Both the position numbers and the translations under genes were made by a program. This document shows positions 30,389 to 38,285 of a stretch of 48,660 nt of DNA, in pieces. The stretch spans positions 1 through 48,660 of the forward strand of contig JBEKBJ010000026.1 in assembly GCA_050015455.1 (NCBI GenBank), read 5' to 3'. The stretch is from JAGDMS01 sp050015455 (lineage in GTDB: Bacteria; Desulfobacterota; Binatia; HRBIN30). The notes beneath the pieces are model-generated. The model saw nothing but the letters and a program-made list of their open reading frames with translations. It ran no database searches and had not been told where the DNA came from. The stretch's first letter is position 1. Each line of letters begins with the position of its first letter.

Positions 30389-31129
30389 TCAGCTCCGGGA
30401 GAGCCGCCCCGTAGCATAGCCGAGCGCGTGAGCGCTGAGCGAACCGACGAAATTGGCGAAGCTCAGTTCCGACGAGGGCTCGCGGTACCGGCCACGCAAG
30501 CCGCCCTCTTTGTCCGAGACGATCAAGCAGGCGGCGGTGTACAGCCGCTCTCTCACGAGCTTGGTGCAAAGTATCTCGTACCGCGCGATGTACGAAGCTT
30601 GCTCGAACTCCTCGAAGACCGGGAAGTGGGGCGAGCGCGGCTTCAGCGGATGGGTCGAGGCCGCTGCCTCTTCCACAAGGACGAGGTAGCCGAGCCAAGG
30701 TTGAGGTGATGGCTGAAAGGCGCCGTTCTTGTACGCCGCCCAGAGGTCGGTTGCGTTGCCGAGTGCCTCCTCCGCGCGGTTGTTGGCGTTGTTGCCGAAC
30801 GAGCCAACGTGCGCCTTCAGCTCAAGGGTGCCGAGTAGTTTCCCGTCAGCAATGATGAGCAAGTCCCACTGCTTTGTCGGGCGGAAGAAGCCTGGCAGCA
30901 CCAATTTCGACCGCTGGCGGAGGATCGCTGCGTCGGGTAGGCCGCTCTCCACAAGAAGATTGTGGAGCAGGGTGACGAAGCCGTCGAGGTGTTTGCCTCC
31001 GGTGACCTCGGTACGGCTGCCGTAGTCACGGCGGCCGCTTACGGCACCCTGTTTGCTGCCCTGGCGCCTACGCGTTTGCCAGAAGTGGCGGACAGCGGCA
31101 GCGAGGCGAGGGTCGAGACCTGTGAGCAT
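30389..31129 (-). CDS. type II restriction endonuclease, XhoI/PaeR7I family
   Basis: 246 residues. GGKHLDGFVTLLHNLLVESGLPDA, LPGFFRPTKQWDLLII, LELKAHVGSFGNNANNRAEE and SPHFPVFEEFEQASYIARYEILCTKL closely match XhoI and PaeR7I as remembered. The PD-(D/E)xK core is WDLLI (Asp89) with ELK (Glu103, Lys105). Family members cut CTCGAG; the specificity here is inferred. The gene starts 8 bp after the stop of the adjacent methyltransferase gene. The C-terminal tail after LSFANFVGSLSAHALGYATG is intact. Confidence 0.88.
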   Translation of the reverse strand: MLTGLDPRLAAAVRHFWQTRRRQGSKQGAVSGRRDYGSRTEVTGGKHLDGFVTLLHNLLVESGLPDAAILRQRSKLVLPGFFRPTKQWDLLIIADGKLLGTLELKAHVGSFGNNANNRAEEALGNATDLWAAYKNGAFQPSPQPWLGYLVLVEEAAASTHPLKPRSPHFPVFEEFEQASYIARYEILCTKLVRERLYTAACLIVSDKEGGLRGRYREPSSELSFANFVGSLSAHALGYATGRLSRS

Positions 31130-31137
31130 GCATACCT

Positions 31138-32232
31138 TCAGGCGCGCACGACGTTAATGCGCGTCTTTGCAAACAGGTCCTGCGTCGCGTTAGTCAAGCG
31201 GTTGCGGGCGTAGTCAAAGTAATGTGGATCGACCTCGACACCAACGCTGTGCCGGCCCCAGCGAGCCGCGGCGAGGTTGGTTGTACCCGTCCCCATGAAT
31301 GGATCGAGGATAGTGTCGCCCACGAAGCTGAACATGCGGATGAGTCGCTCCGCAAGCTCGAGCGGGAACGGGGCGGGGTGATGTCTGGTCGATGCACCAG
31401 TCAAGCCGTTCCAGACTTGCTGGAACCATTCGCGATGCTTGTCGGCGGGAATGACGCTGAGGACGCGCGTGGTGACTGACGGGCTACGGTATGCCCCGGG
31501 CTTGCGCTGCATGAGGATGAACTCGATGTCGTTTTTGATGACCGCGTTGGGTTCGTAGGGCTTGCCCAGGAAGCCGCCCGAGCCGTTCTCGACCTCGTAG
31601 ACGGCGTTGGCGATTTTGTACCAGATGATGGGAGCGAGGTTGTCGAACCCCAAGCGCCGACAGTGCTCTTGGATCGAGGCGTGGAGCGGCACAACGGTAT
31701 GCCGTCCGTTGTTCTTGCGCCGCGAGAGGCAGACGTCTCCCACTACGCAGATGAGCCGTCCGCCGGGGACGAGAGCGCGAAGGCAGTGCTGCCACACCTT
31801 GTCCAGCTCTTCGAGAAAGCGCTCGTAGTCACCGACGAAGCCGAGCTGGGCGGGTGTGCGGCGGTACTCTTTGAGGGTCCAGTAGGGCGGCGAGGTTACA
31901 ACCAGGTGTACGCTCTCGGGCTTGATCATCGAGAGGTCGCGGGCGTCGTGCTGGTAGAGGTCGTGGGTGGTGGGAACCTCGTGGACGGCTTTCTCAATCA
32001 AAGCGGTCAGCTTCGCGTCGCGGGCGATCCGCGGCAGCGCGGTCTGATGGTTGCGGAGGTCACCGAGCTGCTCGATGAACTGGGTTGTGCGCTCGGGGTA
32101 GGAGCGCGCTTCTTCGCGGACGACGATGACGGGCACGTCCTTTTCAGAAGCGTACGTGCGCCCCCGCTTCACTGTCGACTTGCCTGCCGCCGCCCTCACC
32201 GCTGCTGCCCCATTGCCGCTTTCCCATATCAC
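31138..32232 (-). CDS. DNA methyltransferase of the restriction-modification pair (N4-cytosine/N6-adenine, TSPPYW type)
   Basis: 364 residues. Catalytic motif IV, TSPPYW (113-118), precedes the SAM motif DPFMGTGTTNLA (from 310), the circular order of beta-class amino-methyltransferases. SPPY is common in N4-cytosine enzymes but also occurs in N6-adenine ones. The region WYKIANAVYEVENGSGGFLGKPYEPN is the likely target-recognition part. It should protect sites cut by the downstream endonuclease. No ribosome site before the ATG at 32232, so the first ~30 residues (Ala/Lys-rich) may not be translated. Confidence 0.88.
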   Translation of the reverse strand: MIWESGNGAAAVRAAAGKSTVKRGRTYASEKDVPVIVVREEARSYPERTTQFIEQLGDLRNHQTALPRIARDAKLTALIEKAVHEVPTTHDLYQHDARDLSMIKPESVHLVVTSPPYWTLKEYRRTPAQLGFVGDYERFLEELDKVWQHCLRALVPGGRLICVVGDVCLSRRKNNGRHTVVPLHASIQEHCRRLGFDNLAPIIWYKIANAVYEVENGSGGFLGKPYEPNAVIKNDIEFILMQRKPGAYRSPSVTTRVLSVIPADKHREWFQQVWNGLTGASTRHHPAPFPLELAERLIRMFSFVGDTILDPFMGTGTTNLAAARWGRHSVGVEVDPHYFDYARNRLTNATQDLFAKTRINVVRA

Positions 32233-32335
32233 AAAAGCACGGTCCGGAGCGACGCCTCAGGCCGGCGGCGTGGCCTCCGACCTCTCGCTCGGCTGCGCCG
32301 CCGAAATTCTCAGGGTTTCACGGGACGAAACAGGC

Positions 32336-32518
32336 TCAACGGTGAGCAGGCGGGTACTCCAGCTGGACGGTGCGTAGATCCTCGACCCGTTGGAAATGCG
32401 GGTCTGCCGTGAGCAACGCCGCGCCGGCCTCCAGACAGCAGGCCGCGATCCAGAGGTCGTTGGTGGGTATCGGCGTGCCCCGGCGGCGAAGCTGCTCGTG
32501 GATCTGCGCGTAGGGCGA
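32336..32518 (-). pseudogene. VapC-like PIN domain, C-terminal remnant (plus antitoxin tail at 32550-32620)
   Basis: The frame encodes YAQIHEQLRRRGTPIPTNDL then WIAACCLEAGAALLTADPHF, ending EYPPAHR-stop, which is the second half of a PIN domain. A TGA blocks it at 32519-32521. Just upstream, another frame ends RAKEVLRGTL-stop with an overlapping GTG (GTGA at 32550-32553), as in a VapB-VapC junction, but the N-terminal PIN half is deleted. A decayed vapBC module. Confidence 0.7.
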
Positions 32519-32725
32519 TCAGCAGGGCGATGGGGTGGCTTCGTCTTGCTCACAGCGTACCTCTAAGAACCTCCTTCGCCCGCCGTAGGGCCAACCCGAG
32601 GTCACGTCGTGACGTCCGTTGCCTGGTTGTCGTTGACAATGCCGGCCACTCGGACAACATCATGCACCGTGTGGAAAAACCTGCACAAGAGTGAGGCAGC
32701 GGTAGCTTGCTGGAAAGGAGCGTGA

Positions 32726-34324
32726 ATGACTGGTCGAGAAGTGTGTACCGTCGGTGCAGCAGCAGCGGTATGGGCAATCGGGCGGTGGTCCATCACCACG
32801 GTAGCGATGATTGTACTGTGTGCGTTGCGCGTTGCGGCCATCACGGAGGAGCCCGCAGGGTCTGTTGCCTTGACGATCTACAGCACCGCCGCGCCGGGCG
32901 CGATTCCGCCCGAGCTGTACCGCCCGGGGCCCCAAACGAGCGGATACAACCAGCAGTACAGCGCCACGATTCCCGGGTATGCGGTGGTGAAGCAAGAGCG
33001 CGAGATCTCGATCGAGAAGGGACGCAGCACGGTCCGATTCACGGACGTCGCGGCCCAGATCGATCCGACGACCGTAACGTTCGCGTCGCTCACGGATCCG
33101 ACCGGCACACGGGTCCTGGAGCAGAACTACCAGTTCGATCTCGTCAGCGCGGCAAAGCTCATGGAGCGATACCTCGATCGCACGATCACTGTCGAACAGG
33201 TGCGCGGCGACAATGTCGCCACGTTTACCGGAACGCTAACCAGTACGGCCGGAGGGTTGATCCTCAGGGACGCAAGCGGTGCAGTGCAGATCATCAGCGG
33301 CTACTCGAACGTGCGCTTTCCGGAACTGCCGGGCGGCCTCATCACCAAGCCAACGCTCGTGTGGGACATTGCCGCCGAGAAGGCAGGGTCGCATCAGACA
33401 CGTGTTACGTACCAGACCGGCGGAATGACCTGGTGGGCCGATTACAACATCATCTTCGCCGAGGGCAAGGACGCGAATAGCGGCGTGCTCGACCTCGGTG
33501 CGTGGGTGAGCATCATCAACCAGTCGGGTGCGGGCTATCCCGAGGCCAAGCTGAAGCTGGTCGCGGGCGACGTGCACCGCGCACCGCGTCGCGAGGCGAG
33601 AACGGAATACGCAGAGGCCGCGTTGATGAGGAAGCGGGAGGGAGGAGCCGGATTCGAGGAGAAAGCGTTCTTCGAGTACCACCTCTACACTCTCGGTCGA
33701 CCAACGAGCCTGCCGAACAACTCAACGAAACAAATCGAATTGTTCACGCCCACGCACGACGTGCCGTGCGACAAGGTGCTGGTGTACTACGGACTCGGCG
33801 CCGGGTTTCGGGGCATCTTCGCGAATCCGATGACCGATCGCGACTACGGGACGTCGGAGGCAAACCCGAAGGTCGACATCTACTTGCGCTTCAAGAACAC
33901 CAAGGGCAACGGCCTGGGCATGCCGTTGCCGTCCGGACGGGTCCGAGTGAGCAAGCTCGACCCTGCAGACAAGTCGCTCGAGTTCATTGGTGAAGACGCC
34001 ATCGACCACACTCCGAAAGACGAGATGGTCCTGATCAACCTCGGGAGTGCGTTTGACATTGTCGGTGAGCGCAAGCAGATCGATTTCAAAGTCGACACGA
34101 AGCAGCGCTGGCTGGAAGAGGAAATCGAGGTCAAGCTGCGCAATCACAAGGATGAAGCCGTCACCGTCATCGTGAAGGAGAATCTCTACCGCTGGGTAAA
34201 TTGGGAGATCACGCAGAAGACTCAGAACTACGAAAAACTTGATTCGCGGACGATTCACTTCCCGGTACAGGTGAAAAGGGACGGAGAGGCGACAGTGCGC
34301 TATCGTGTCCGGTACACGTGGTAG
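32726..34324 (+). CDS. exported DUF4139-family protein
   Basis: 532 residues. An N-terminal hydrophobic segment (SITTVAMIVLCALRVAAI, about 22-39) serves as signal or anchor. The body has YVVK-like AVVKQEREISIEKGRSTVRF, TVTFASLTDPTG, TLVWDIAAEKAGSHQTRVTYQTGG, WWADYNIIF, GDVHRAPR and a C-terminal EIEVKLRNHKDEAVTVIVKE. These are typical DUF4139 blocks (surface- or mucoidy-related family, function unknown). GGAAAGGAGCG before the ATG at 32726 supports the start. No partner gene is adjacent. Confidence 0.8.
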   Translation: MTGREVCTVGAAAAVWAIGRWSITTVAMIVLCALRVAAITEEPAGSVALTIYSTAAPGAIPPELYRPGPQTSGYNQQYSATIPGYAVVKQEREISIEKGRSTVRFTDVAAQIDPTTVTFASLTDPTGTRVLEQNYQFDLVSAAKLMERYLDRTITVEQVRGDNVATFTGTLTSTAGGLILRDASGAVQIISGYSNVRFPELPGGLITKPTLVWDIAAEKAGSHQTRVTYQTGGMTWWADYNIIFAEGKDANSGVLDLGAWVSIINQSGAGYPEAKLKLVAGDVHRAPRREARTEYAEAALMRKREGGAGFEEKAFFEYHLYTLGRPTSLPNNSTKQIELFTPTHDVPCDKVLVYYGLGAGFRGIFANPMTDRDYGTSEANPKVDIYLRFKNTKGNGLGMPLPSGRVRVSKLDPADKSLEFIGEDAIDHTPKDEMVLINLGSAFDIVGERKQIDFKVDTKQRWLEEEIEVKLRNHKDEAVTVIVKENLYRWVNWEITQKTQNYEKLDSRTIHFPVQVKRDGEATVRYRVRYTW

Positions 34325-34417
34325 CGTGGCGCGCTGCCGCCTCGTCTTTGCGCTCGCTGGGCGAGATCCGGTCTATCCCATCACGACGTTTCGCACTGCG
34401 CGCAACTTCGGGCGCGA

Positions 34418-34562
34418 TCAGAGCCTGAGCACCTGCCGCAAGCCTTCTTCCACCAGAGCAAGCTTCGGTGCGGCGAGCGCCCCAACGCGCTTCAGCAAAG
34501 CCTGTTTGTCGATGGTCGCCACTTGGGACACGTTCACAACCGAGTGCTTCGACATCCCGGTC
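34418..34562 (-). pseudogene. MazF C-terminal remnant
   Basis: Minus-strand frame MSKHSVVNVSQVATIDKQAL LKRVGALAAPKLALVEEGLRQ ends with TGA at 34420-34418. It aligns with the C terminus of the intact MazF at 19362-19700 (KSSVVNVSQIATIDKQALLKRV). The N-terminal catalytic part is missing. It directly abuts the stop of the acyl-CoA dehydrogenase-like gene (34563), which marks the deletion boundary. Confidence 0.85.
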
Positions 34563-36227
34563 TCACGCCGCCAGCAGGTTGCGGGCGATTACTTTCAGTT
34601 CCAGAATCGGCTTCACGCCCTCGAAGATCGGCAGCACCAAGGCGTCGACGACGCAGCGCGAGATGGCAAACTCCTCCGCGTAACCCCAACCGCCGTGCAG
34701 CAGCTGCCCTTCTTGCGTAACCCACACGGCCACGTCGGAGGCGAAGAGCTTGGCCATGGCCGGTTCCAGCGCGATCGACTCGTCCGCGTCCATGGCACGC
34801 GCCGCGGCGTACGTCAGCTGGCGCGCCGCCATGATGTGTGTCACCATGCGACCGATTTTGTACTGCGTCAGTTGGAAGTTGCCGATCGGTTCGCCGAACT
34901 GCCTGCGGTCGTTGGAATAGTCCGCCGTGCGCTCGAGCGCCGCCTGCGCCAGACCGGTGGCACGGCCGCCGGTCTGCAGCCGTCCGGCGGCAAAACCGCT
35001 CATCTGCAGGTAGAATCCCTTTCCGAGCCCACCGGCCTCGCCTACCAGATTCTCGGCCGGCACAAAGTAGTTGTCGAAGTTGAGGGTGTATGAGTGCATG
35101 CCGCGGTAGCCGGGTGTCGGGTCGGCCCTGCCCGCTAGGATTCCGCCCGCGGGCTGCCGCATTTCAAAGTTGTGGCCGGTAAACGGGTCCTTTTCGACGA
35201 TGAAGAGCGACAAGCCGCGTGCCCCCTTCTTCATGTCCGGATCGGTGCGCGTCAACAGCGCGAGGACATCAGCGCGGCCCGCGAAGGTACACCACGCCTT
35301 GGCGCCGTCGATGAGATAGCCTTTGCGCCCGCCGACCTCACCGGCGTCGGCGCGGCACTTCACCGAAGCGACGTCCGAGCCGATGTCCGGCTCGGTGACC
35401 GAGATCCCCACCATGAGTTCGCCGCTGGCAATACGCGGCAACCACTTCTTCTTCTGCGCCTCGGTGCCGCCTTTGAGCAGCGCCTTGGTCAAGATCTCGG
35501 GGCGCGTGATCAAACTGCCGGCACCGGCGAGCGAGGCGCGCGACAGCTCCTCAGTGGTGATGATCATGACCAGGTTACCCATGCCGCCGCCGCCGAACTC
35601 TTCCGGAACCGACATGCCGAAGTAACCCAACTCCGCCATCTTGCGGATGAGGTCCTCCGGGATGAGTTCATCCTGGCGGTGCAGCCGATCGGCGATCGGC
35701 ATCACCTCGGTGTCGGCGAACTGCCGCACGGCATCGCGGCTCATCACCGCCATCTCTTCCGCGATCCACGAGTGGTTCACGCCGCGCTGCTCGATGACGT
35801 GGCGGCCGATCGCCTGTACCCGCCCGTCGCTGAGCGCGGCACGGACGATCGCTTTCATCGCTGCCGCACCGAGCGTGTCGTTTAGAACATCGTCGCTCAA
35901 GCCGAACTCGCCTGCGTGTGCGTCGAGCTGGCTGCTCAGGCGGTGCGCAACTTCTGCGGCGAATACTGCGGCCATTGCTTCGACCATTGCATCACGCTCT
36001 CCATGCTCGGCCGCAGCCCGGGCGTACGCCAACAGGTTCTCCGCCGCAGCCAACTCGGTCGCCGCGTACGCCAGACGTTCACACTGCGGCTGAGCCTCGT
36101 CGATGAGTTTGCCCGCGTCCGTCCTGGGGCGCGCGACCTCGATCGCCTTGGTCACCAGCTTCTCGGTGTTGTCCACGAGCTGCCGTACCGTGGTCAATTC
36201 GATTTGCTTGACGCTGCTATCTGTCAT
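34563..36227 (-). CDS. acyl-CoA dehydrogenase with ~190-residue N-terminal extension, (2S)-methylsuccinyl-CoA-dehydrogenase-like
   Basis: 554 residues from MTDSSVKQIEL. The first ~190 residues are a helical extension rich in Ala/Glu (EAMAAVFAAEVAHRLSSQLDAHAGEFGLSDDVL). The standard fold follows: DELIPEDLIRKMAELGYFGMSVPEEFGGGG, TEPDIGSDVASVKCRA, DRRQFGEPIGNFQLTQYKIGRM and LLHGGWGYAEEFAISR. Size and extension match methylsuccinyl-CoA dehydrogenase of the ethylmalonyl-CoA pathway, from family knowledge. Residue-level proof was not possible. The malyl-CoA-lyase-like gene at 28563 supports this weakly. The start at 36227 was chosen over 36359, which adds non-conserved sequence. Other acyl-CoA substrates remain possible. 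Confidence 0.82.
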   Translation of the reverse strand: MTDSSVKQIELTTVRQLVDNTEKLVTKAIEVARPRTDAGKLIDEAQPQCERLAYAATELAAAENLLAYARAAAEHGERDAMVEAMAAVFAAEVAHRLSSQLDAHAGEFGLSDDVLNDTLGAAAMKAIVRAALSDGRVQAIGRHVIEQRGVNHSWIAEEMAVMSRDAVRQFADTEVMPIADRLHRQDELIPEDLIRKMAELGYFGMSVPEEFGGGGMGNLVMIITTEELSRASLAGAGSLITRPEILTKALLKGGTEAQKKKWLPRIASGELMVGISVTEPDIGSDVASVKCRADAGEVGGRKGYLIDGAKAWCTFAGRADVLALLTRTDPDMKKGARGLSLFIVEKDPFTGHNFEMRQPAGGILAGRADPTPGYRGMHSYTLNFDNYFVPAENLVGEAGGLGKGFYLQMSGFAAGRLQTGGRATGLAQAALERTADYSNDRRQFGEPIGNFQLTQYKIGRMVTHIMAARQLTYAAARAMDADESIALEPAMAKLFASDVAVWVTQEGQLLHGGWGYAEEFAISRCVVDALVLPIFEGVKPILELKVIARNLLAA

Positions 36228-36645
36228 GTTGGCAATACCTCTCTGGTGTTGGGCTGATAGCCCAGCTCTGTTTGCTGGACCTTGATTTTGTACCACTGGC
36301 GAAGCACTCAGGCCAGCCACTGACCTATGGAGTCCGAGGAACACCTGGAGATCTTCCACGACGGTGACTCAGACGACGACCTTACGTGCGAAGGTTGTCA
36401 CCCGTGCGTGACTGAGAGCGGGGCGACAGCAATGTGCGTCACCAGCCCCTCGGGCAACTCATTCCGAGTCGGAGGTTATGGCAATCGGCGACAGCTCGTG
36501 CACTTTACCTGCTAGGCTACTGGATTACTTGAAGGGACACTTGCTGCAAGGGTGAAACTCACCAAGAGGGTACCATGTGAGCTCTTTCGTGTTGGCCCGA
36601 GAGCCCGGCTTCTCATTTGCGTCGAAGTTTTGGCAGCGTCCGATG
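36228..36645. other. spacer without a confident gene
   Basis: One 62-codon frame (36327-36515, plus, MESEEHLEIFHDGDSDDDLTC) is acidic with several Cys, but it has no ribosome site and no recognised family. Nothing else evident. Confidence 0.25.
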
Positions 36646-36981
36646 CTACCGTCTACCGTGAATGGTCTCCCTGAACGTCCAGAACTCCTGGGTTGAACCC
36701 TTGGGTCGTAACTTCACAACGCCAGAAAAGATGCCACCACTGTCCTCAAGATAAACCTCGTCACCGACCTTGAATATGATGCAGTCCCCCCTCAAAAGGC
36801 CGGCGTCCAGGGTTTTCTGGAAAGCTTCCTTATCACGGTCAGTGATGTAGCGTACTAACCTCTCGAATTTATCCCGGTCCGTGCAGCCAAAGTCCTCATC
36901 CTTCACGGTGTATGTGCCCTGTGCGAAAACAATCGCCTCGAAGACGATAACGAATGCAGCTACTGAGAGTAACTTACTCAT
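36646..36981 (-). CDS. small secreted protein of unknown function
   Basis: 111 residues. The signal peptide MSKLLSVAAFVIVFEAIVFAQG is followed by TYTVKDEDFGCTDRDKFERLVRYI, TDRDKEAFQKTL, LRGDCIIFKVGDEVYLEDSGG and a short basic tail. GGGAGGTGG about seven nt upstream of the ATG at 36981 supports the start. Two cysteines could form a disulfide. No family recognised. It follows another small minus-strand gene by 34 bp, so the two may be co-transcribed. Confidence 0.6.
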   Translation of the reverse strand: MSKLLSVAAFVIVFEAIVFAQGTYTVKDEDFGCTDRDKFERLVRYITDRDKEAFQKTLDAGLLRGDCIIFKVGDEVYLEDSGGIFSGVVKLRPKGSTQEFWTFRETIHGRR

Positions 36982-37015
36982 CGATCGCCACCTCCCCTCG
37001 TGGGCTACGCTAAGG

Positions 37016-37489
37016 CTACCCTTGTAGGAAACGCGGGAGTACCGAAACGAAATACTGAAATGCGTCAGCGCGGAGCAACGCCCCATTCACGTACCCGACG
37101 GGCCCAAATACCCATCTACCTGACTCGATTCCGGCTTGGAGGTACAGGAAGGTGCACAAGCGGTCACCTTCTTGCTCCGGAATCGCGAAACGCTTCTTGA
37201 ACTGGATAGGGTCTTTTGTAGATTCGTACTCAAAAACGAATTCCAGACCCAAGGCGACCGGGGTCCAGTCGCGGTACGAAAAACCCCACATGTGCCGCAA
37301 CCGGCACAGCGCAACCTCTTTTCCCTTCGGATACACGTCGATAACCAAGGCGTGCCGCTCCGGAGGAGAAGCGCCGAGCGCGATTAGGAGATCCTGTTCC
37401 GCCGCGCACCAGGGACGCGGCCGCCCAGCCTCTGAAGGCTGCGATGCAACGTATGAAGCAATGGGACCCATCCGGCCAGCAAGGCTCAC
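37016..37489 (-). CDS. hypothetical protein
   Basis: 157 residues from the GTG at 37489. Coding character looks good (HALVIDVYPKGKEVALCRLRHM, WGFSYRDWTPVALGLEFVFEYES, GRWVFGPVGYVNGALLRADAFQYF). No family recognised. The frame stays open upstream to about 37556 and reads LLTFLLYKIDRSTATLLREVSLAGR. A strong AAAGGAGGG lies at 37548-37556, but no ATG/GTG/TTG follows it in frame, so the true start may be a rare codon (TTA) or have been mutated. Confidence 0.5.
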   Translation of the reverse strand: MSLAGRMGPIASYVASQPSEAGRPRPWCAAEQDLLIALGASPPERHALVIDVYPKGKEVALCRLRHMWGFSYRDWTPVALGLEFVFEYESTKDPIQFKKRFAIPEQEGDRLCTFLYLQAGIESGRWVFGPVGYVNGALLRADAFQYFVSVLPRFLQG

Positions 37490-37847
37490 TTCGCGCAGAA
37501 GAGTCGCAGTAGACCTATCGATCTTGTAGAGTAGAAACGTTAAGAGTCCCTCCTTTCATCTCTCCCTAGAAACGCTCACGATTCGGCCGTTCAAATAGAT
37601 CCGTGAAGTGGAAAAGTCCACCAGTGCGTTGACTGTCACCTCCCCCTCCAAAGCCGACATAGGGCCGAAGTGCGCCCCGGAAAAACTCCCGTATTTCCGG
37701 GCATCGGGCGAAGGATTGCGACAAAATGTCGCCCCGGTAAGACTTCGCGACAGGTTTGGAGGACCGTCAATGGCCGAGACCAGGCAGGGCTCACAATTCC
37801 TGTGCGGATTTAGACTCGTTCTTGATGGCATGGTGCGCTCACTCCTG
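37490..37847. other. spacer between divergent small genes
   Basis: Holds the ribosome site for the hypothetical gene and, on the minus strand near 37556-37660, a short protein-like tail (MSALEGEVTVNALVDFSTSR...) without context. No gene is called. Confidence 0.25.
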
Positions 37848-38141
37848 ATGAAGAAGACCAAGGTCTCCACCATGAACTTTTCGCTACCGCGCTCGCTGCG
37901 GGAGCAGCTCGACAAGAAAGTGCAACGCCTCGGGGCCTACGGCTCCACCAATGAATACTTGCGGGAGCTCGTTCGGCGCGACCTGAAGCGTGACGCCGTC
38001 GCTCATGTTGACGAGCTCCTGCTCGAAGGTCTGGCCTCTGGACCGTCCGAACCTGTCAATGACGCGTGGCGGGAAGCCCGCCGTGCGGAACTCGCCCGTC
38101 ACCGACGGGAGCGAGCGAAAAAACATCGCAAGAGCGCGTGA
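37848..38141 (+). CDS. ParD-like ribbon-helix-helix antitoxin
   Basis: 97 residues. MNFSLPRSLREQLDKKVQRLGAYGSTNEYLRELVRRDLKRD is the ParD/CopG pattern: an RHH strand, two helices and the conserved YGS-NEYLREL-RRD. A basic C-terminal tail follows (RRERAKKHRKSA). ATGs at 37848 and 37872 are possible. The stop overlaps a GTG that begins a truncated ParE-like frame, so the antitoxin is orphaned. Confidence 0.78.
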   Translation: MKKTKVSTMNFSLPRSLREQLDKKVQRLGAYGSTNEYLRELVRRDLKRDAVAHVDELLLEGLASGPSEPVNDAWREARRAELARHRRERAKKHRKSA

Positions 38142-38250
38142 GCCTCGACCTGACCATCACGCCGCGGGCGCGGCAGGATATCACCGAACACACTGCCTAT
38201 CTCGACGACCATACCGCCTGGCATTCTCGACCAGCTACCCGGACGTACTT
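38138..38250 (+). pseudogene. ParE-like toxin, N-terminal remnant
   Basis: GTG overlapping the parD stop starts SLDLTITPRARQDITEHTAYLDDHTA, the first ~35 residues of a RelE/ParE fold. Beyond this the frame loses similarity and runs into the leader of the aminotransferase gene 36 bp later. The catalytic and toxin-core part is deleted. Confidence 0.65.
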
Positions 38251-38285
38251 GACAGCGCGCCCCTCTCCATGCGCAGCATTCCCGC

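Noticed and set aside
30389..32232. Avoidance of CTCGAG in the window as support for the XhoI-type specificity
   Set aside because: CTCGAG occurs several times, including inside the methyltransferase gene, so there is no visible avoidance; exact counts were not made.
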